From Gemmataceae bacterium (GTDB taxonomy: Bacteria > Planctomycetota > Planctomycetia > Gemmatales > Gemmataceae), in assembly GCA_026418875.1 (NCBI GenBank), contig JAOAAM010000527.1:1-6890 (forward strand): a stretch of DNA of 6,890 bases, in the 5' to 3' direction. Positions 1-6,373 of this stretch are shown here, in pieces. Each line of letters opens with the position of its first letter. The stretch's first letter is position 1. Below the pieces are notes generated by a model. That model was not told the origin of the DNA and did no database searches. It worked only from the letters and a program-made list of their open reading frames with translations. The translations under genes were made by a program, and so were the position numbers.

Positions 1-2
1 GG

Positions 3-605
3 CGGGGTGGGTCGGTGCCCATGACCGTGACCGCGAGCCGAATCGACGACTTCGATGGACCGATCCACGTCCGCCTGGAGAACCTGCCGCCGGGATTCTC
101 GGCACCGGCCACGTTCATCGAAGCAGGTCAACAATCCACCACCTTCGCCCTCTATGCCGAGGCGAACGCCCCAACACCTCCCGCGGACCACCCGCCGTTG
201 AAGCTCGTGGCGACCGCCCGTATCCACGAACAAGACGTGGTTCGCGAGGCGACGGGCGACCGCCCCTCGGTCCAGGATCCGGGCGACCTGATCACCTCCA
301 CAGCGCAAAACGTGGTCACGATCCGACCAGGCCAGGAAACTCGTTTGCTGGTGCGTGTGGAGCGCAGGAATGGATTCACTGGCCGGGTGCCCTTGGACGT
401 TCTCGGCCTGCCTCACGGGGTTCGGGTGTTGCACGTCGGACTGAATGGCATCCTCATCACCGAGCGGGACCAGGAGCGTGAGATTTTCCTCTACGCCGAG
501 CCTTGGGTCCAACCGATGGAACATCCTTTCATCGTCCTGGCCCGTCGCGAGGGAAAGAACACCGAACACGGTGCTCCTTCCGTCTTGCTCAAGGTGGAGA
601 AATAG
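3..605 (+). CDS. C-terminal part of a planctomycete-type protein with tandem beta-sandwich repeats (5' end outside window)
   Basis: The frame is open to the left edge with no stop, and the residues before the first possible start (RGGSVP) continue the same domain pattern, so this is the tail of a longer gene. About 200 residues are visible. Two related repeats can be aligned: the first has a Gly-rich entry, then VPMTVTASR, FDGPIHVRLENLPPGF and ALYAEA; the second has PGQETRLLVRVERR, GFTGRVPLDVLGLPHGV and FLYAEP. This alternation (a strand ending in R, an FDGPI or FTGRV turn, a 'LP.G' turn, a closing strand) resembles the Ig-like repeats of large secreted or cell-surface planctomycete proteins that often also carry PPC domains; that comparison is from memory of the family. 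No catalytic motif, membrane segment or sorting signal is visible. An adhesive or structural extracellular role is inference only. It converges on the M16 gene at 635 with 29 bp between the stops. Confidence 0.7.
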   Translation, partial: RGGSVPMTVTASRIDDFDGPIHVRLENLPPGFSAPATFIEAGQQSTTFALYAEANAPTPPADHPPLKLVATARIHEQDVVREATGDRPSVQDPGDLITSTAQNVVTIRPGQETRLLVRVERRNGFTGRVPLDVLGLPHGVRVLHVGLNGILITERDQEREIFLYAEPWVQPMEHPFIVLARREGKNTEHGAPSVLLKVEK

Positions 606-634
606 CCCCAACTTGTACAGAGTTCGTCGACAGT

Positions 635-1864
635 TCAGAATTTCGCCAGCGGCCCTAGCGCCACCGTCATGAAATCGCGCAAAGGGTATCGTTCGAGAAG
701 TTCTCGGATCGCCTTGGCATCGACCGAGTCAATGGCTGCGAGTTCGTCGTCCAAGGTGCGGTATTGGTTCAGGTAGATCCAGTCATCCCCGATACTGAGC
801 ATGCGGCGATGAGTCCTTTCGTGGCTGCGCACCTCGCGGGAGGCCAGGCGGGTTCGCGCGGTCCGCAATTCTTCATCGGTCACGCCATGTTCCTGCACCT
901 GCCGCAATACCCGACGCACAATCTCCAGGTTCGAGGCGGTTTTCTCAGGGGAGCAGATAAACGAGACGAGATAGGCCCCTGCCCCCTCGGCATCGAGATA
1001 ACTGAAGTCAGCGGATTCGACCAATCCCGGATCGACCAGTTCCCAATACAACCGGCTCCCGGTGTAATCGCCGATGATCGAATCCAGAACGGCGGCGGCA
1101 AAGCGGCAAGGCGAGTTGGCCGCTGGCCCGGGAGCCCACATCATCACGTACTCTTGGTTGAATCTCTCTCGTGAAATCAGTTCCAGACCAGCCCGGCACG
1201 GCGATTCGCTGAGTTGACGCGGCGGGACATGCAAGCCGTTCCAATCCCCGCAATGCCTCTCCGTCAACGCGACCAGTTCGTTCCAGTCGAAATTTCCTGC
1301 CACGGAGACGATGATGTTCGACGCCGCGTACCGACGACGGAAATAGTCCAGCATCTGTTCCCGAGTCAGGGCGTCGATGCTCTCCCGCGTCCCCAGGATG
1401 CTCCGGCCGAGGGGATGCTCTCCGAAGTATCGTCGGCGGGAGATGTCGTAAACGAGCCATTCGGGGCGGACCTCGTAGCGGGCAATTTCGTCCTTGATGA
1501 CGTTCTTCTCCGTCAGGAAATCGTCCTCGCGAAGTGCCGGGCGAAGAATGTCCGCCAGGATGTCGAACACCTGCGGCAAATACTCTGGCAGTACGGAGGC
1601 GTGATAAACGGTCAGTTCTTCGCTGGTGAACGCGTTGTTGTCCGCCCCAATTCGGTCGAAGTCGCGATTCACTTGAATCGCGTCACGCCGTTCCGTGCCT
1701 TTGAACGCCATGTGCTCCAAGAAATGCGAAACGCCGGACTCGTTGTCGCGCTCATCCCGAGCACCGGTGCGAACAAAGAAACCCACTGCCACGCTCAAGG
1801 CTCCGGGGTTGGTCTCCCCCAACACTTGCAGGCCGTTAGGCAGCGTCAAATGATGGAACGGCAT
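635..1864 (-). CDS. M16 family zinc metallopeptidase, catalytic subunit
   Basis: A 409-residue protein with the two-domain M16B (mitochondrial processing peptidase-like) architecture, a normal length for the subfamily. The inverted zinc motif HxxEH is intact (H47, E50, H51, in SHFLEHMAFKG). The third ligand is E126 in EKNVIKDEI, about 75 residues downstream as in processing peptidases, with the second conserved acidic residue at E119. The C-terminal M16 domain (about 170-409) has the usual SRLYWEL segment, but the Tyr of the substrate-binding Arg/Tyr pair is missing: the aligned positions are G280 and S284. The protein therefore appears to need a partner, and the gene directly upstream supplies a complementary subunit. 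The ATG is chosen because GGAG at 1871-1874 lies 6 nt upstream. No signal peptide is visible, so a cytoplasmic location is likely; the substrate is unknown. It is last in the minus-strand run, and I see no clear terminator before the convergent gene. Confidence 0.93.
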   Translation of the reverse strand: MPFHHLTLPNGLQVLGETNPGALSVAVGFFVRTGARDERDNESGVSHFLEHMAFKGTERRDAIQVNRDFDRIGADNNAFTSEELTVYHASVLPEYLPQVFDILADILRPALREDDFLTEKNVIKDEIARYEVRPEWLVYDISRRRYFGEHPLGRSILGTRESIDALTREQMLDYFRRRYAASNIIVSVAGNFDWNELVALTERHCGDWNGLHVPPRQLSESPCRAGLELISRERFNQEYVMMWAPGPAANSPCRFAAAVLDSIIGDYTGSRLYWELVDPGLVESADFSYLDAEGAGAYLVSFICSPEKTASNLEIVRRVLRQVQEHGVTDEELRTARTRLASREVRSHERTHRRMLSIGDDWIYLNQYRTLDDELAAIDSVDAKAIRELLERYPLRDFMTVALGPLAKF

Positions 1865-1870
1865 GTCGAA

Positions 1871-1874
1871 CTCC
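1871..1874 (-). promoter_or_regulatory. Ribosome binding site of the catalytic M16 gene
   Basis: GGAG on the minus strand, 6 nt before the ATG at 1864. It supports separate translation initiation rather than coupling to the upstream subunit, whose stop is 131 bp away. Confidence 0.6.
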
Positions 1875-1879
1875 GTCGC

Positions 1880-1991
1880 TTGTTTCCGCAGAAGACGTCC
1901 TCAGTCTTTGGCACCGAAGAAGTCGTCCTACATGTTTGGCACCGTACCGCTCGACCTCAATGCTTGGCACCCCCATGTATCCTGACATGGC
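1880..1991. repeat. Tandem repeat array, period 28 bp, four degenerate units
   Basis: The 8-mer TTGGCACC occurs at 1908, 1936 and 1964, spaced exactly 28 bp apart. The unit boundaries give 1908-1935, 1936-1963 and 1964-1991. A more diverged unit at 1880-1907 keeps the register and matches the 1908 unit at about 19 of 28 positions, including AGAAG and CGTCCT. Beyond the 8-mer, the first three units share CCT near position 20 of the unit. The array fills almost the whole 131-bp gap between the two M16 genes. The period is not a multiple of three, which argues against decayed coding repeats. Function unknown. Confidence 0.75.
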
Positions 1992-1995
1992 TGGG

Positions 1996-3243
1996 TCAGT
2001 CGTTGCTCCACTTGAGCGGCTGCGGTCCCAACGTCACGATCGTAAAGTTCTTGGGCGGATAACGTCGCAGGTGCTCCACGATGGCCTGCGGTGTCAGCGA
2101 GTCGATCGCGGCTTGGATTTCGTTTAACGTTCGGACACGCCCGAGCAAGTACCAATCCGACGAATTGGCGGCGGCTCGCGCGGCGGTCGATTCCAACTTC
2201 ATGATCAACGCCGACTTCAATCCCGCTTTGACACGATCCAACTCGTCCTCCTCCACCCCTTCAGGAAGCCGCCGGATCTCGTGCAGCGTTCGATCCAGGA
2301 GTTCCTGGGCGTTGTGCGGTTCGCCCGCGGTGTAACACACGACCGCCCCGCGATCTTTAAACAAGCCCAGGGTCGCGCGAATCGCATAGCACAATCCATA
2401 GGCCTCACGGACATTCGTGAACAACCGCGAACTCATACCATCAGAGAGGATGCCGACAGCGCCCCGGGCGGCGTAATACTCCGGGTGGTCCATCGTCACA
2501 CTTGGGTAAGCGATCCCGATCTGCGTCTGATCCACCTCCTCCTGGATGTGACGACTACGAGGCGGTGTTTCCTCGATATTCAGCGGGGGAATGGATTCGG
2601 GCGGCCAATCGCCCAAAAGCTCCTCCACCTGATCCCGTAAATGAGGCCAATCAACATTCCCTGCAATGGACACGATGGCATCTCGCGGACGCAGGAACTG
2701 CTTCCAGTAGTTACGCACGTCGTCAATGGTGACAGAGCGAACGCCCTCGAAATCCCCCCGCGAGTCGCGGCTGATCGGCTCGGGGAAGTAACAGCGACGC
2801 AGTTCAACGAGCAGTCGCCCGGGCGGATCGTCGGCGAGGCTTTCCAGATCCTGCAACGCCTGGTTTCGCACGGGTTCCAGTTCTCGCTCGGAGAGGTGCG
2901 GCCGGCGAATGATGTCCGCGTAAAGCTCCAGCGCCTTGGGCAGGTCTCGCGCCAGCATCGAGGCTGAGAACTCCAGCCGCATGACCCCGACTGTTTCGCT
3001 CCGATCGACCCCGAGCGCATCCAACGCCTGGTTCAACTCTCGGTTGTCCCTAGGCCCTGCCCCGCGCGTCATCAAGTCCAACACGATGCCTGCTAACCCC
3101 CGGCGGTTCGCCGGCTCGTACGCACAGCCTGCCTGAAGCGAGATCGAAAAGGATGCCGACCGAACGTGGGGGATTTGCTCCACCAGCAGGGTCAATCCGT
3201 TCTCCAACTGATGGATATGAACGTCGACATTGGGCAGCACCAC
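1996..3243 (-). CDS. M16 family protein, non-catalytic partner subunit (zinc site lost)
   Basis: A 415-residue M16B homologue. Aligned to its neighbour, the HxxEH site is replaced by G52-I-V-L55-D56 within GLAGIVLDLMTRG, and the third zinc ligand position is Leu instead of Glu (in EPVRNQAL), so all three ligands are gone and it cannot be a zinc peptidase. The C-terminal domain keeps SSRLFTNVREAYGLCY (R273, Y282, Y286), the Arg/Tyr segment that binds the substrate peptide in M16B enzymes. In known two-gene M16B systems one subunit carries the zinc and the other the Arg/Tyr pair. Start: GTG at 3243 with a strong GGAGG (3250-3254) 6 nt upstream; a second GTG follows immediately at 3240 and cannot be excluded. 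It begins 91 bp after the GNAT gene stop, and 131 bp containing a tandem repeat array separate it from the catalytic subunit gene. Confidence 0.93.
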   Translation of the reverse strand: MVLPNVDVHIHQLENGLTLLVEQIPHVRSASFSISLQAGCAYEPANRRGLAGIVLDLMTRGAGPRDNRELNQALDALGVDRSETVGVMRLEFSASMLARDLPKALELYADIIRRPHLSERELEPVRNQALQDLESLADDPPGRLLVELRRCYFPEPISRDSRGDFEGVRSVTIDDVRNYWKQFLRPRDAIVSIAGNVDWPHLRDQVEELLGDWPPESIPPLNIEETPPRSRHIQEEVDQTQIGIAYPSVTMDHPEYYAARGAVGILSDGMSSRLFTNVREAYGLCYAIRATLGLFKDRGAVVCYTAGEPHNAQELLDRTLHEIRRLPEGVEEDELDRVKAGLKSALIMKLESTAARAAANSSDWYLLGRVRTLNEIQAAIDSLTPQAIVEHLRRYPPKNFTIVTLGPQPLKWSND

Positions 3244-3249
3244 GGCTGT

Positions 3250-3254
3250 CCTCC
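3250..3254 (-). promoter_or_regulatory. Ribosome binding site deciding the GTG start of the non-catalytic M16 gene
   Basis: A full GGAGG on the minus strand, 6 nt upstream of the GTG at 3243 and 9 nt upstream of the alternative GTG at 3240. No ATG is suitably placed, so a GTG start is well supported. Confidence 0.7.
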
Positions 3255-3334
3255 GTAACGGAAAAGAATGACGAGGCGGTCCCGGTGGCAGTGGCCGACG
3301 CCGGCCGGCGGCCTGTCCTTCGCCACTTCCCGGA

Positions 3335-3925
3335 CTAGATCACCAAAGCTTCGTCTTGAAGAATCTTATGAGTTGGCTTGTAAAGGATACGGGTGGCGCG
3401 GAAGCCCAAACGTTGATACAGCCGCACCGCCAGACCATTTTGACTCGTGACCTCGAGACTAGCTCGCTCGAACCCTCGACGCTGGAAGCCATGCAGCGCC
3501 TTGAGGACCAAAGCCGCTCCTAAACCCTTGCCCCTTTGTTCCGGCACCACACCGACATTCTGGATCGACCCGCAACTACCCTCGCGCAAGCCCTGGATCG
3601 TTGCGCAAGGGCCGTCCGGGCCGACGATCAGCCACGTCGCTTCCGGGACGAATTCGCACCGGGTCGCGATATTGTGCATCAACTCCCGGCAGCCCGCCAG
3701 GTAGCCGAGGCTCGGAAAAATCTCGACGTCCATTTCGTCGCGGAAACTGCGGTACTTCACCTCGGCGTGAACGTCGAGAAGCATGGGCGACCAGCTCTGC
3801 CAAGTGAAACCGGCGGGCAACTCCGGCATGGCAGGCAAAGCCTCCAGCATTCGTTCCATCCGATAACGCTTGAAATAAGCAGCAGGCAGCACGATGCGTT
3901 CACTCCCGGCGGGTCTGTATCCCAT
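3335..3925 (-). CDS. GNAT family N-acetyltransferase
   Basis: About 196 residues. The C-terminal half is a clear GNAT fold: motif A NVGVVPEQRGKGLGAAL (residues 123-139) contains the acetyl-CoA pyrophosphate-binding R/Q-x-x-G-x-G/A loop (Q130-R-G-K-G-L-G136), and motif B is SQNGLAVRLYQRLGFR (161-176), ending in the typical LYxxLGF. The N-terminal half (LPAAYFKRYRMER, then HAEVKYRSF, EMDVEIFPSLGY, ATWLIVGPDGPCATIQGLR) is probably a substrate-specific part; the acceptor cannot be predicted. The start is uncertain: the ATG at 3925 is used here, a TTG at 3961 adds 12 residues and has a purine-rich AGGGG just before it, and ATGs at 3859 and 3850 would cut into the conserved-looking YFKRYR segment. 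It follows the DinB gene by 58 bp (22 bp with the TTG start), so a shared transcript is likely. Confidence 0.85.
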   Translation of the reverse strand: MGYRPAGSERIVLPAAYFKRYRMERMLEALPAMPELPAGFTWQSWSPMLLDVHAEVKYRSFRDEMDVEIFPSLGYLAGCRELMHNIATRCEFVPEATWLIVGPDGPCATIQGLREGSCGSIQNVGVVPEQRGKGLGAALVLKALHGFQRRGFERASLEVTSQNGLAVRLYQRLGFRATRILYKPTHKILQDEALVI

Positions 3926-3983
3926 CGTACCGCATCGTCGGGGTGCTTGCCAATGGGCCAAGCCCCTGCGCTTCCTGCCACGA

Positions 3984-4445
3984 TCACTGCATCGCCCGTC
4001 GCTTTTCCTCGATGAACTTGACGTGGTGCGGGATGTGTCGAACCGTCAACTCGAGGATCCGTTGCAGCGTGATCGGGCCACGTTCGGTGTGGATTCCCTG
4101 GCGTTGGAATGCCTCGCTGGGCAGCTGTTTCAAGATCCGAGCCATCTGCCGACGGGTCCACTCGATGACATTCAGTTCTTCCTCCAAATCCCGCTCGTGG
4201 TAGCACAGGCATTGAGCGAAGAGATTTTCGTCGGCCCCCTGCAACGTCGGCTGATCGTGGGAAATAATCCGTTTCATCCGATCGGCGAGGATCGGCTCGT
4301 AGTCCGCGATGTGGCACACAACCTCCAACGTGCTCCACTTCCCCGCGATGGGCCGCATCTTCAGTTGCTCCGGCGTCATGCCGGCGACCGCTTGCCGCAA
4401 TTGCCCCGGGCCAGCGAGGTAATCGGTCAAGAGCTGCTCGATCAT
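3984..4445 (-). CDS. DinB superfamily protein (putative metal-dependent, YfiT-like fold)
   Basis: A 153-residue, mostly helical protein. It shows the DinB/YfiT pattern: an N-terminal helix, GKWSTLEVVCHIADYE carrying H45 after the conserved Trp, and a C-terminal helix RHIPHHVKFIEE with H137 and H141 in HxxxH spacing. H45, H137 and H141 are the expected three-His metal site. Members include thiol-dependent transferases and many proteins of unknown role, so substrate and reaction cannot be named. The ATG at 4445 is chosen because homology to the family begins at MIEQLL and a G-rich GGGGG (4453-4457) lies 7 nt upstream. The frame continues upstream to an ATG at 4514, but that would translate a tandem DNA repeat into an Arg/Phe-rich extension unlike the family. 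The GNAT gene follows on the same strand. Confidence 0.87.
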   Translation of the reverse strand: MIEQLLTDYLAGPGQLRQAVAGMTPEQLKMRPIAGKWSTLEVVCHIADYEPILADRMKRIISHDQPTLQGADENLFAQCLCYHERDLEEELNVIEWTRRQMARILKQLPSEAFQRQGIHTERGPITLQRILELTVRHIPHHVKFIEEKRRAMQ

Positions 4446-4470
4446 CGGAATGCCCCCATGCTGACGGAAA

Positions 4471-4538
4471 CAACGGCTGAAACGGACGGCAAACATCGGC
4501 CGAAACGGACGCAAACATCGGCTGAACCGGACGGCAAA
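4471..4538. repeat. Tandem repeat array, three units of 22-23 bp, upstream of the DinB gene
   Basis: Three adjacent near-identical units: 4471-4493 (23 bp), 4494-4515 (22 bp, one G deleted) and 4516-4538 (23 bp). Each begins CA(A/T)CGGC(T/C)GAA and ends CGGACG(G)CAAA. A degenerate fragment CTGACGGAAA at 4461-4470 may be the remnant of another copy. The array ends about 25 bp upstream of the DinB start codon, in the untranslated leader or promoter region. The sequence is unrelated to the 28-bp array between the M16 genes. Function unknown. Confidence 0.75.
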
Positions 4539-4699
4539 TGCAAGCTCGAATCAGCCCACCGTCTGCCCGCCATCAGCTTGCCCGCAGCATCGCTATCCTA
4601 TCCGATCAAGCTCGGCCGAACACGACAGGGACGAATAAAGGCGTTTGGATACCCCCGCTCGGGATGGCATGGCACCGGCATGAGACACTCGTGAAGCAA

Positions 4700-5821
4700 C
4701 TAAGCGACATCGGCCAGCCGCTGCCGCAAGAGATTCAACCTAGCGCGAAGCGAAGCGATTTGTTCTTGCCGTAGTGCCAACGGAGCGTGCGGGTCGAAAA
4801 CGGCTTGCCCACCGGTCAAACGCTGCAACACGGCGAAGGCCCGTCGACGCATTTCCATATCCCGCCGCTCCATGGCTTCGAGCAAAGCCGGGATGGCTCG
4901 CTCCCCCTCGTTCATGATCGCCCAATATGCGGCACGGAATTGCTCCTCGTCGCCCATCAACATTTCGACATGATGCCGGATCCGCTCCTGATGCAGCAGA
5001 TCGTCGATCGACGTCGAGGGCGATGGCTCATCGACAAGATCGCGATGTTGGGGCGGGACGGTGTTGGGGTCATGACGCAGGTATCGATCTCCGAGGTAGG
5101 TGTCGATCGCCCGACGATCGCGGACAATCTCGGCCGGGGTCCCGTGGCAATGAACCCTTCCTTCGGCGATCAAATAAATCCGATCAGCCAATTCCAGCAC
5201 GCGATCGACATCGTGATCGGTCACGAGGATGCCGATGCCCGATGCGGCAAGTCCCCGCACGATCTGTTGAATATCGGTCTTGGTCAACGGATCGACCGCG
5301 GCAAAAGGCTCGTCGAGCAGGATCATCAGGGGTTCACAGGCCAGGCATCGCGCGATCTCCAACCGGCGACGCTCACCGCCGGAGGCCCGGGCAGCAGGAG
5401 TTTTGCGAATCGCGGTCAGGCCGAATTGGGCCAACAACACATCCGTTCGGTGCTTCCGCTCCCGGCGGGTCAACGGACGACCCAGGGAACGCACGCGCGG
5501 CAACATTTCCAGCACTGCAAGGATGTTCTGCTCGACCGTCAGTCGACGAAAAATACTTGGTTCCTGCGACAAGTACCCCATTCCGAGCCGGGCACGCTGG
5601 TACATCGGCAGGTCCGTAACATCGGCCCCGGCGAAGAACACCCGCCCCTGGTCCGGGACGAGTTGGCCGGTGGCCATGCGGAAACTGGTCGTCTTCCCGG
5701 CTCCATTGGGACCGAGCAGGCCGACAATCTCCCCCGCGTGAATCTCGAAGGAGACACCCGCAACAACCTGTCGGCGGCCGAACGACTTGACGAGATTTTC
5801 CACCCGCAAAATGGCCGTCAT
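4700..5821 (-). CDS. lptB: LptB-like ABC transporter ATP-binding protein with an extra C-terminal domain
   Basis: 373 residues. Residues 1-249 are a complete ABC ATPase: Walker A GPNGAGKT (37-44), Q-loop Q86 in YLSQEPSIFRRLTVEQN, signature ASGGERRRLEIAR (146-158), Walker B MILLDEP (166-172), D-loop AAVD and switch H203 in VTDHD. The Q-loop SQEPSIFRRLTVEQNI and the ERRRLEIAR signature are hallmarks of LptB, the ATPase of the LptB2FG complex that extracts lipopolysaccharide from the inner membrane. The first signature residue is Ala where LptB usually has Leu. Classical LptB ends near 240 residues; here about 124 more follow: a Pro-rich linker (about 250-275), a His/Glu-rich helix, a HEAT-like helical pair (EGERAIPALLEAMERR, RRRAFAVLQRLTGG) and a final amphipathic helix. 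The ATG at 5821 is set by AAGGAG 8 nt upstream; an upstream in-frame ATG at 5869 lacks such support. No lptC, lptA, lptF or lptG lies alongside. Confidence 0.88.
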   Translation of the reverse strand: MTAILRVENLVKSFGRRQVVAGVSFEIHAGEIVGLLGPNGAGKTTSFRMATGQLVPDQGRVFFAGADVTDLPMYQRARLGMGYLSQEPSIFRRLTVEQNILAVLEMLPRVRSLGRPLTRRERKHRTDVLLAQFGLTAIRKTPAARASGGERRRLEIARCLACEPLMILLDEPFAAVDPLTKTDIQQIVRGLAASGIGILVTDHDVDRVLELADRIYLIAEGRVHCHGTPAEIVRDRRAIDTYLGDRYLRHDPNTVPPQHRDLVDEPSPSTSIDDLLHQERIRHHVEMLMGDEEQFRAAYWAIMNEGERAIPALLEAMERRDMEMRRRAFAVLQRLTGGQAVFDPHAPLALRQEQIASLRARLNLLRQRLADVA

Positions 5822-5829
5822 TCGCGCTA

Positions 5830-5835
5830 CTCCTT
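5830..5835 (-). promoter_or_regulatory. Ribosome binding site of the LptB-like gene
   Basis: AAGGAG on the minus strand, 8 nt before the ATG at 5821. It decides against the upstream in-frame ATG at 5869, which would add 16 residues not resembling an ABC ATPase N-terminus. Confidence 0.7.
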
Positions 5836-5963
5836 GGCGAGCGGGTTCACGATAGCGGTTGACCGGCACGGCGCGAAGGGCAACACAGCGATGCCGACTT
5901 TAGGTGTTCCGACACAACGACGAACCGCCAGGCATCTTTCAACAACCATCTCCCCCCGCTCTG

Positions 5964-6296
5964 TCAACTGGCCGCCAACAGGCAGGCTGATTCGGGCATG
6001 GTGGTCGGCAGACAAATCTCCGGCGAGGGCAACGGAAACGTCGCGTCCTCGGGGTGGAACAAGGCCTGGCCTTTCGCTGCCCGCTCCATCAGCACGCGGA
6101 TCTTTTCCTCGCTGCCCGGCAGGGCATCCGTCGGTTCGTCAGGCAAAGGCGGCTGGCCGTAAAAGTTCCCCACGCCACGCCGGGCAAACTTGCTCGTGGA
6201 TGGGAAAAGATCACGCAAGCCGGGTGTGTAGTAGCAAGTCCAACACAACCCCCGGGGCCGATTGGCCCGTTTTCGGCGACAGTAGCGACACAACAT
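5964..6296 (-). CDS. Small zinc-ribbon-like protein, uncharacterised
   Basis: 110 residues. The N-terminus carries two CxxC knuckles, CRYC (C3, C6) and CWTC (C18, C21), separated by a basic RRKRANRPRGL stretch, which is a likely four-Cys zinc site. Then come YYTPGLRDLFPSTSKFARRGVGN, a Pro/Glu-rich linker, a short charged helix (EEKIRVLMERAAKG), and a Pro-rich tail ending in CLLAAS. I recall similar short proteins with a 'RPRGLCW.CYYTPG.R' core from planctomycetes, with no assigned function; this should be confirmed by search. Nucleic-acid binding is plausible from the basic knuckle but unproven. The ATG at 6296 is chosen because GGGAGG (6303-6308) lies 6 nt upstream and the Cys motif starts at residue 3; the frame runs back to an ATG at 6458, but that overlaps the preceding gene and is low-complexity. 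It lies 142 bp upstream of the LptB-like gene. Confidence 0.75.
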   Translation of the reverse strand: MLCRYCRRKRANRPRGLCWTCYYTPGLRDLFPSTSKFARRGVGNFYGQPPLPDEPTDALPGSEEKIRVLMERAAKGQALFHPEDATFPLPSPEICLPTTMPESACLLAAS

Positions 6297-6302
6297 GATG
6301 CA

Positions 6303-6308
6303 CCTCCC
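6303..6308 (-). promoter_or_regulatory. Ribosome binding site of the zinc-ribbon gene
   Basis: GGGAGG on the minus strand, 6 nt upstream of the ATG at 6296. It fixes the start directly before the first CxxC motif. Confidence 0.7.
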
Positions 6309-6321
6309 AAACTCTGCCCCC

Positions 6322-6362
6322 GGGTCGGAATGCCTTTCAGCATCGAGCTTTCGGCCCGACCC
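6322..6362 (-). other. Possible structured leader RNA (three-way junction) before the zinc-ribbon gene
   Basis: On the minus strand, GGGTCGG (6362-6356) can pair perfectly with CCGACCC (6328-6322). The enclosed 27 nt can form two small hairpins: CGA/TCG (6353-6351 with 6346-6344) and ATGC/GCAT (6343-6340 with 6333-6330). The element ends 13 nt before the ribosome binding site of the zinc-ribbon gene. No U-run follows, so it does not look like an intrinsic terminator for the preceding gene. The inner stems are short and could be chance. Confidence 0.3.
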
Positions 6363-6373
6363 AGAACCCTCGT

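Noticed and set aside
1973..1990. Inverted repeat CCATGT/ACATGG with a 6-nt loop just after the stop of the non-catalytic M16 gene, as a terminator
   Set aside because: The stem is short and not GC-rich, and no U-run follows on the minus strand. It also lies within the repeat array between genes expected to be co-expressed.
1880..1991. The 28-bp array as a CRISPR array
   Set aside because: Only an 8-bp core is constant, the remainder is a decayed copy of the same unit rather than unique spacers, there are only three or four units, and no cas gene is in the window.
1214..2062. A 282-codon plus-strand open frame across the catalytic M16 gene and the repeat array
   Set aside because: Antisense to a well-supported peptidase gene, runs through the tandem repeats, and has no recognisable domain.
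3293..3313. GC-rich inverted repeat (GGCCG/CGGCC with an inner 12-bp palindrome at 3299-3310) as a terminator after the GNAT gene
   Set aside because: It is GC-rich enough to form a hairpin, but no U-run follows closely in the minus direction, and such palindromes arise easily at this base composition.
4540..4581. Inverted repeat GCAAGCT/AGCTTGC with 28 bp between the arms
   Set aside because: Seven-base arms with a long unpaired interior are expected by chance, and it has no relation to the neighbouring tandem array.
5962..5967. TTGACA on the minus strand as a -35 box for the LptB-like gene
   Set aside because: No credible -10 hexamer lies 16-18 bp downstream, and planctomycete promoters are poorly predicted by the E. 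coli consensus.
5827..6015. A 62-codon minus-strand open frame in the gap before the LptB-like gene
   Set aside because: It overlaps the 3' end of the zinc-ribbon gene and has no ribosome binding site of note or domain pattern; its stop falling inside the next Shine-Dalgarno is probably coincidence.
4787..6298. A 503-codon plus-strand open frame antisense to the LptB-like and zinc-ribbon genes
   Set aside because: It is entirely opposite genes with clear motifs and ribosome binding sites. Its translation is rich in Arg, Gly, His and Pro with no domain pattern; this is the usual GC-rich antisense shadow.
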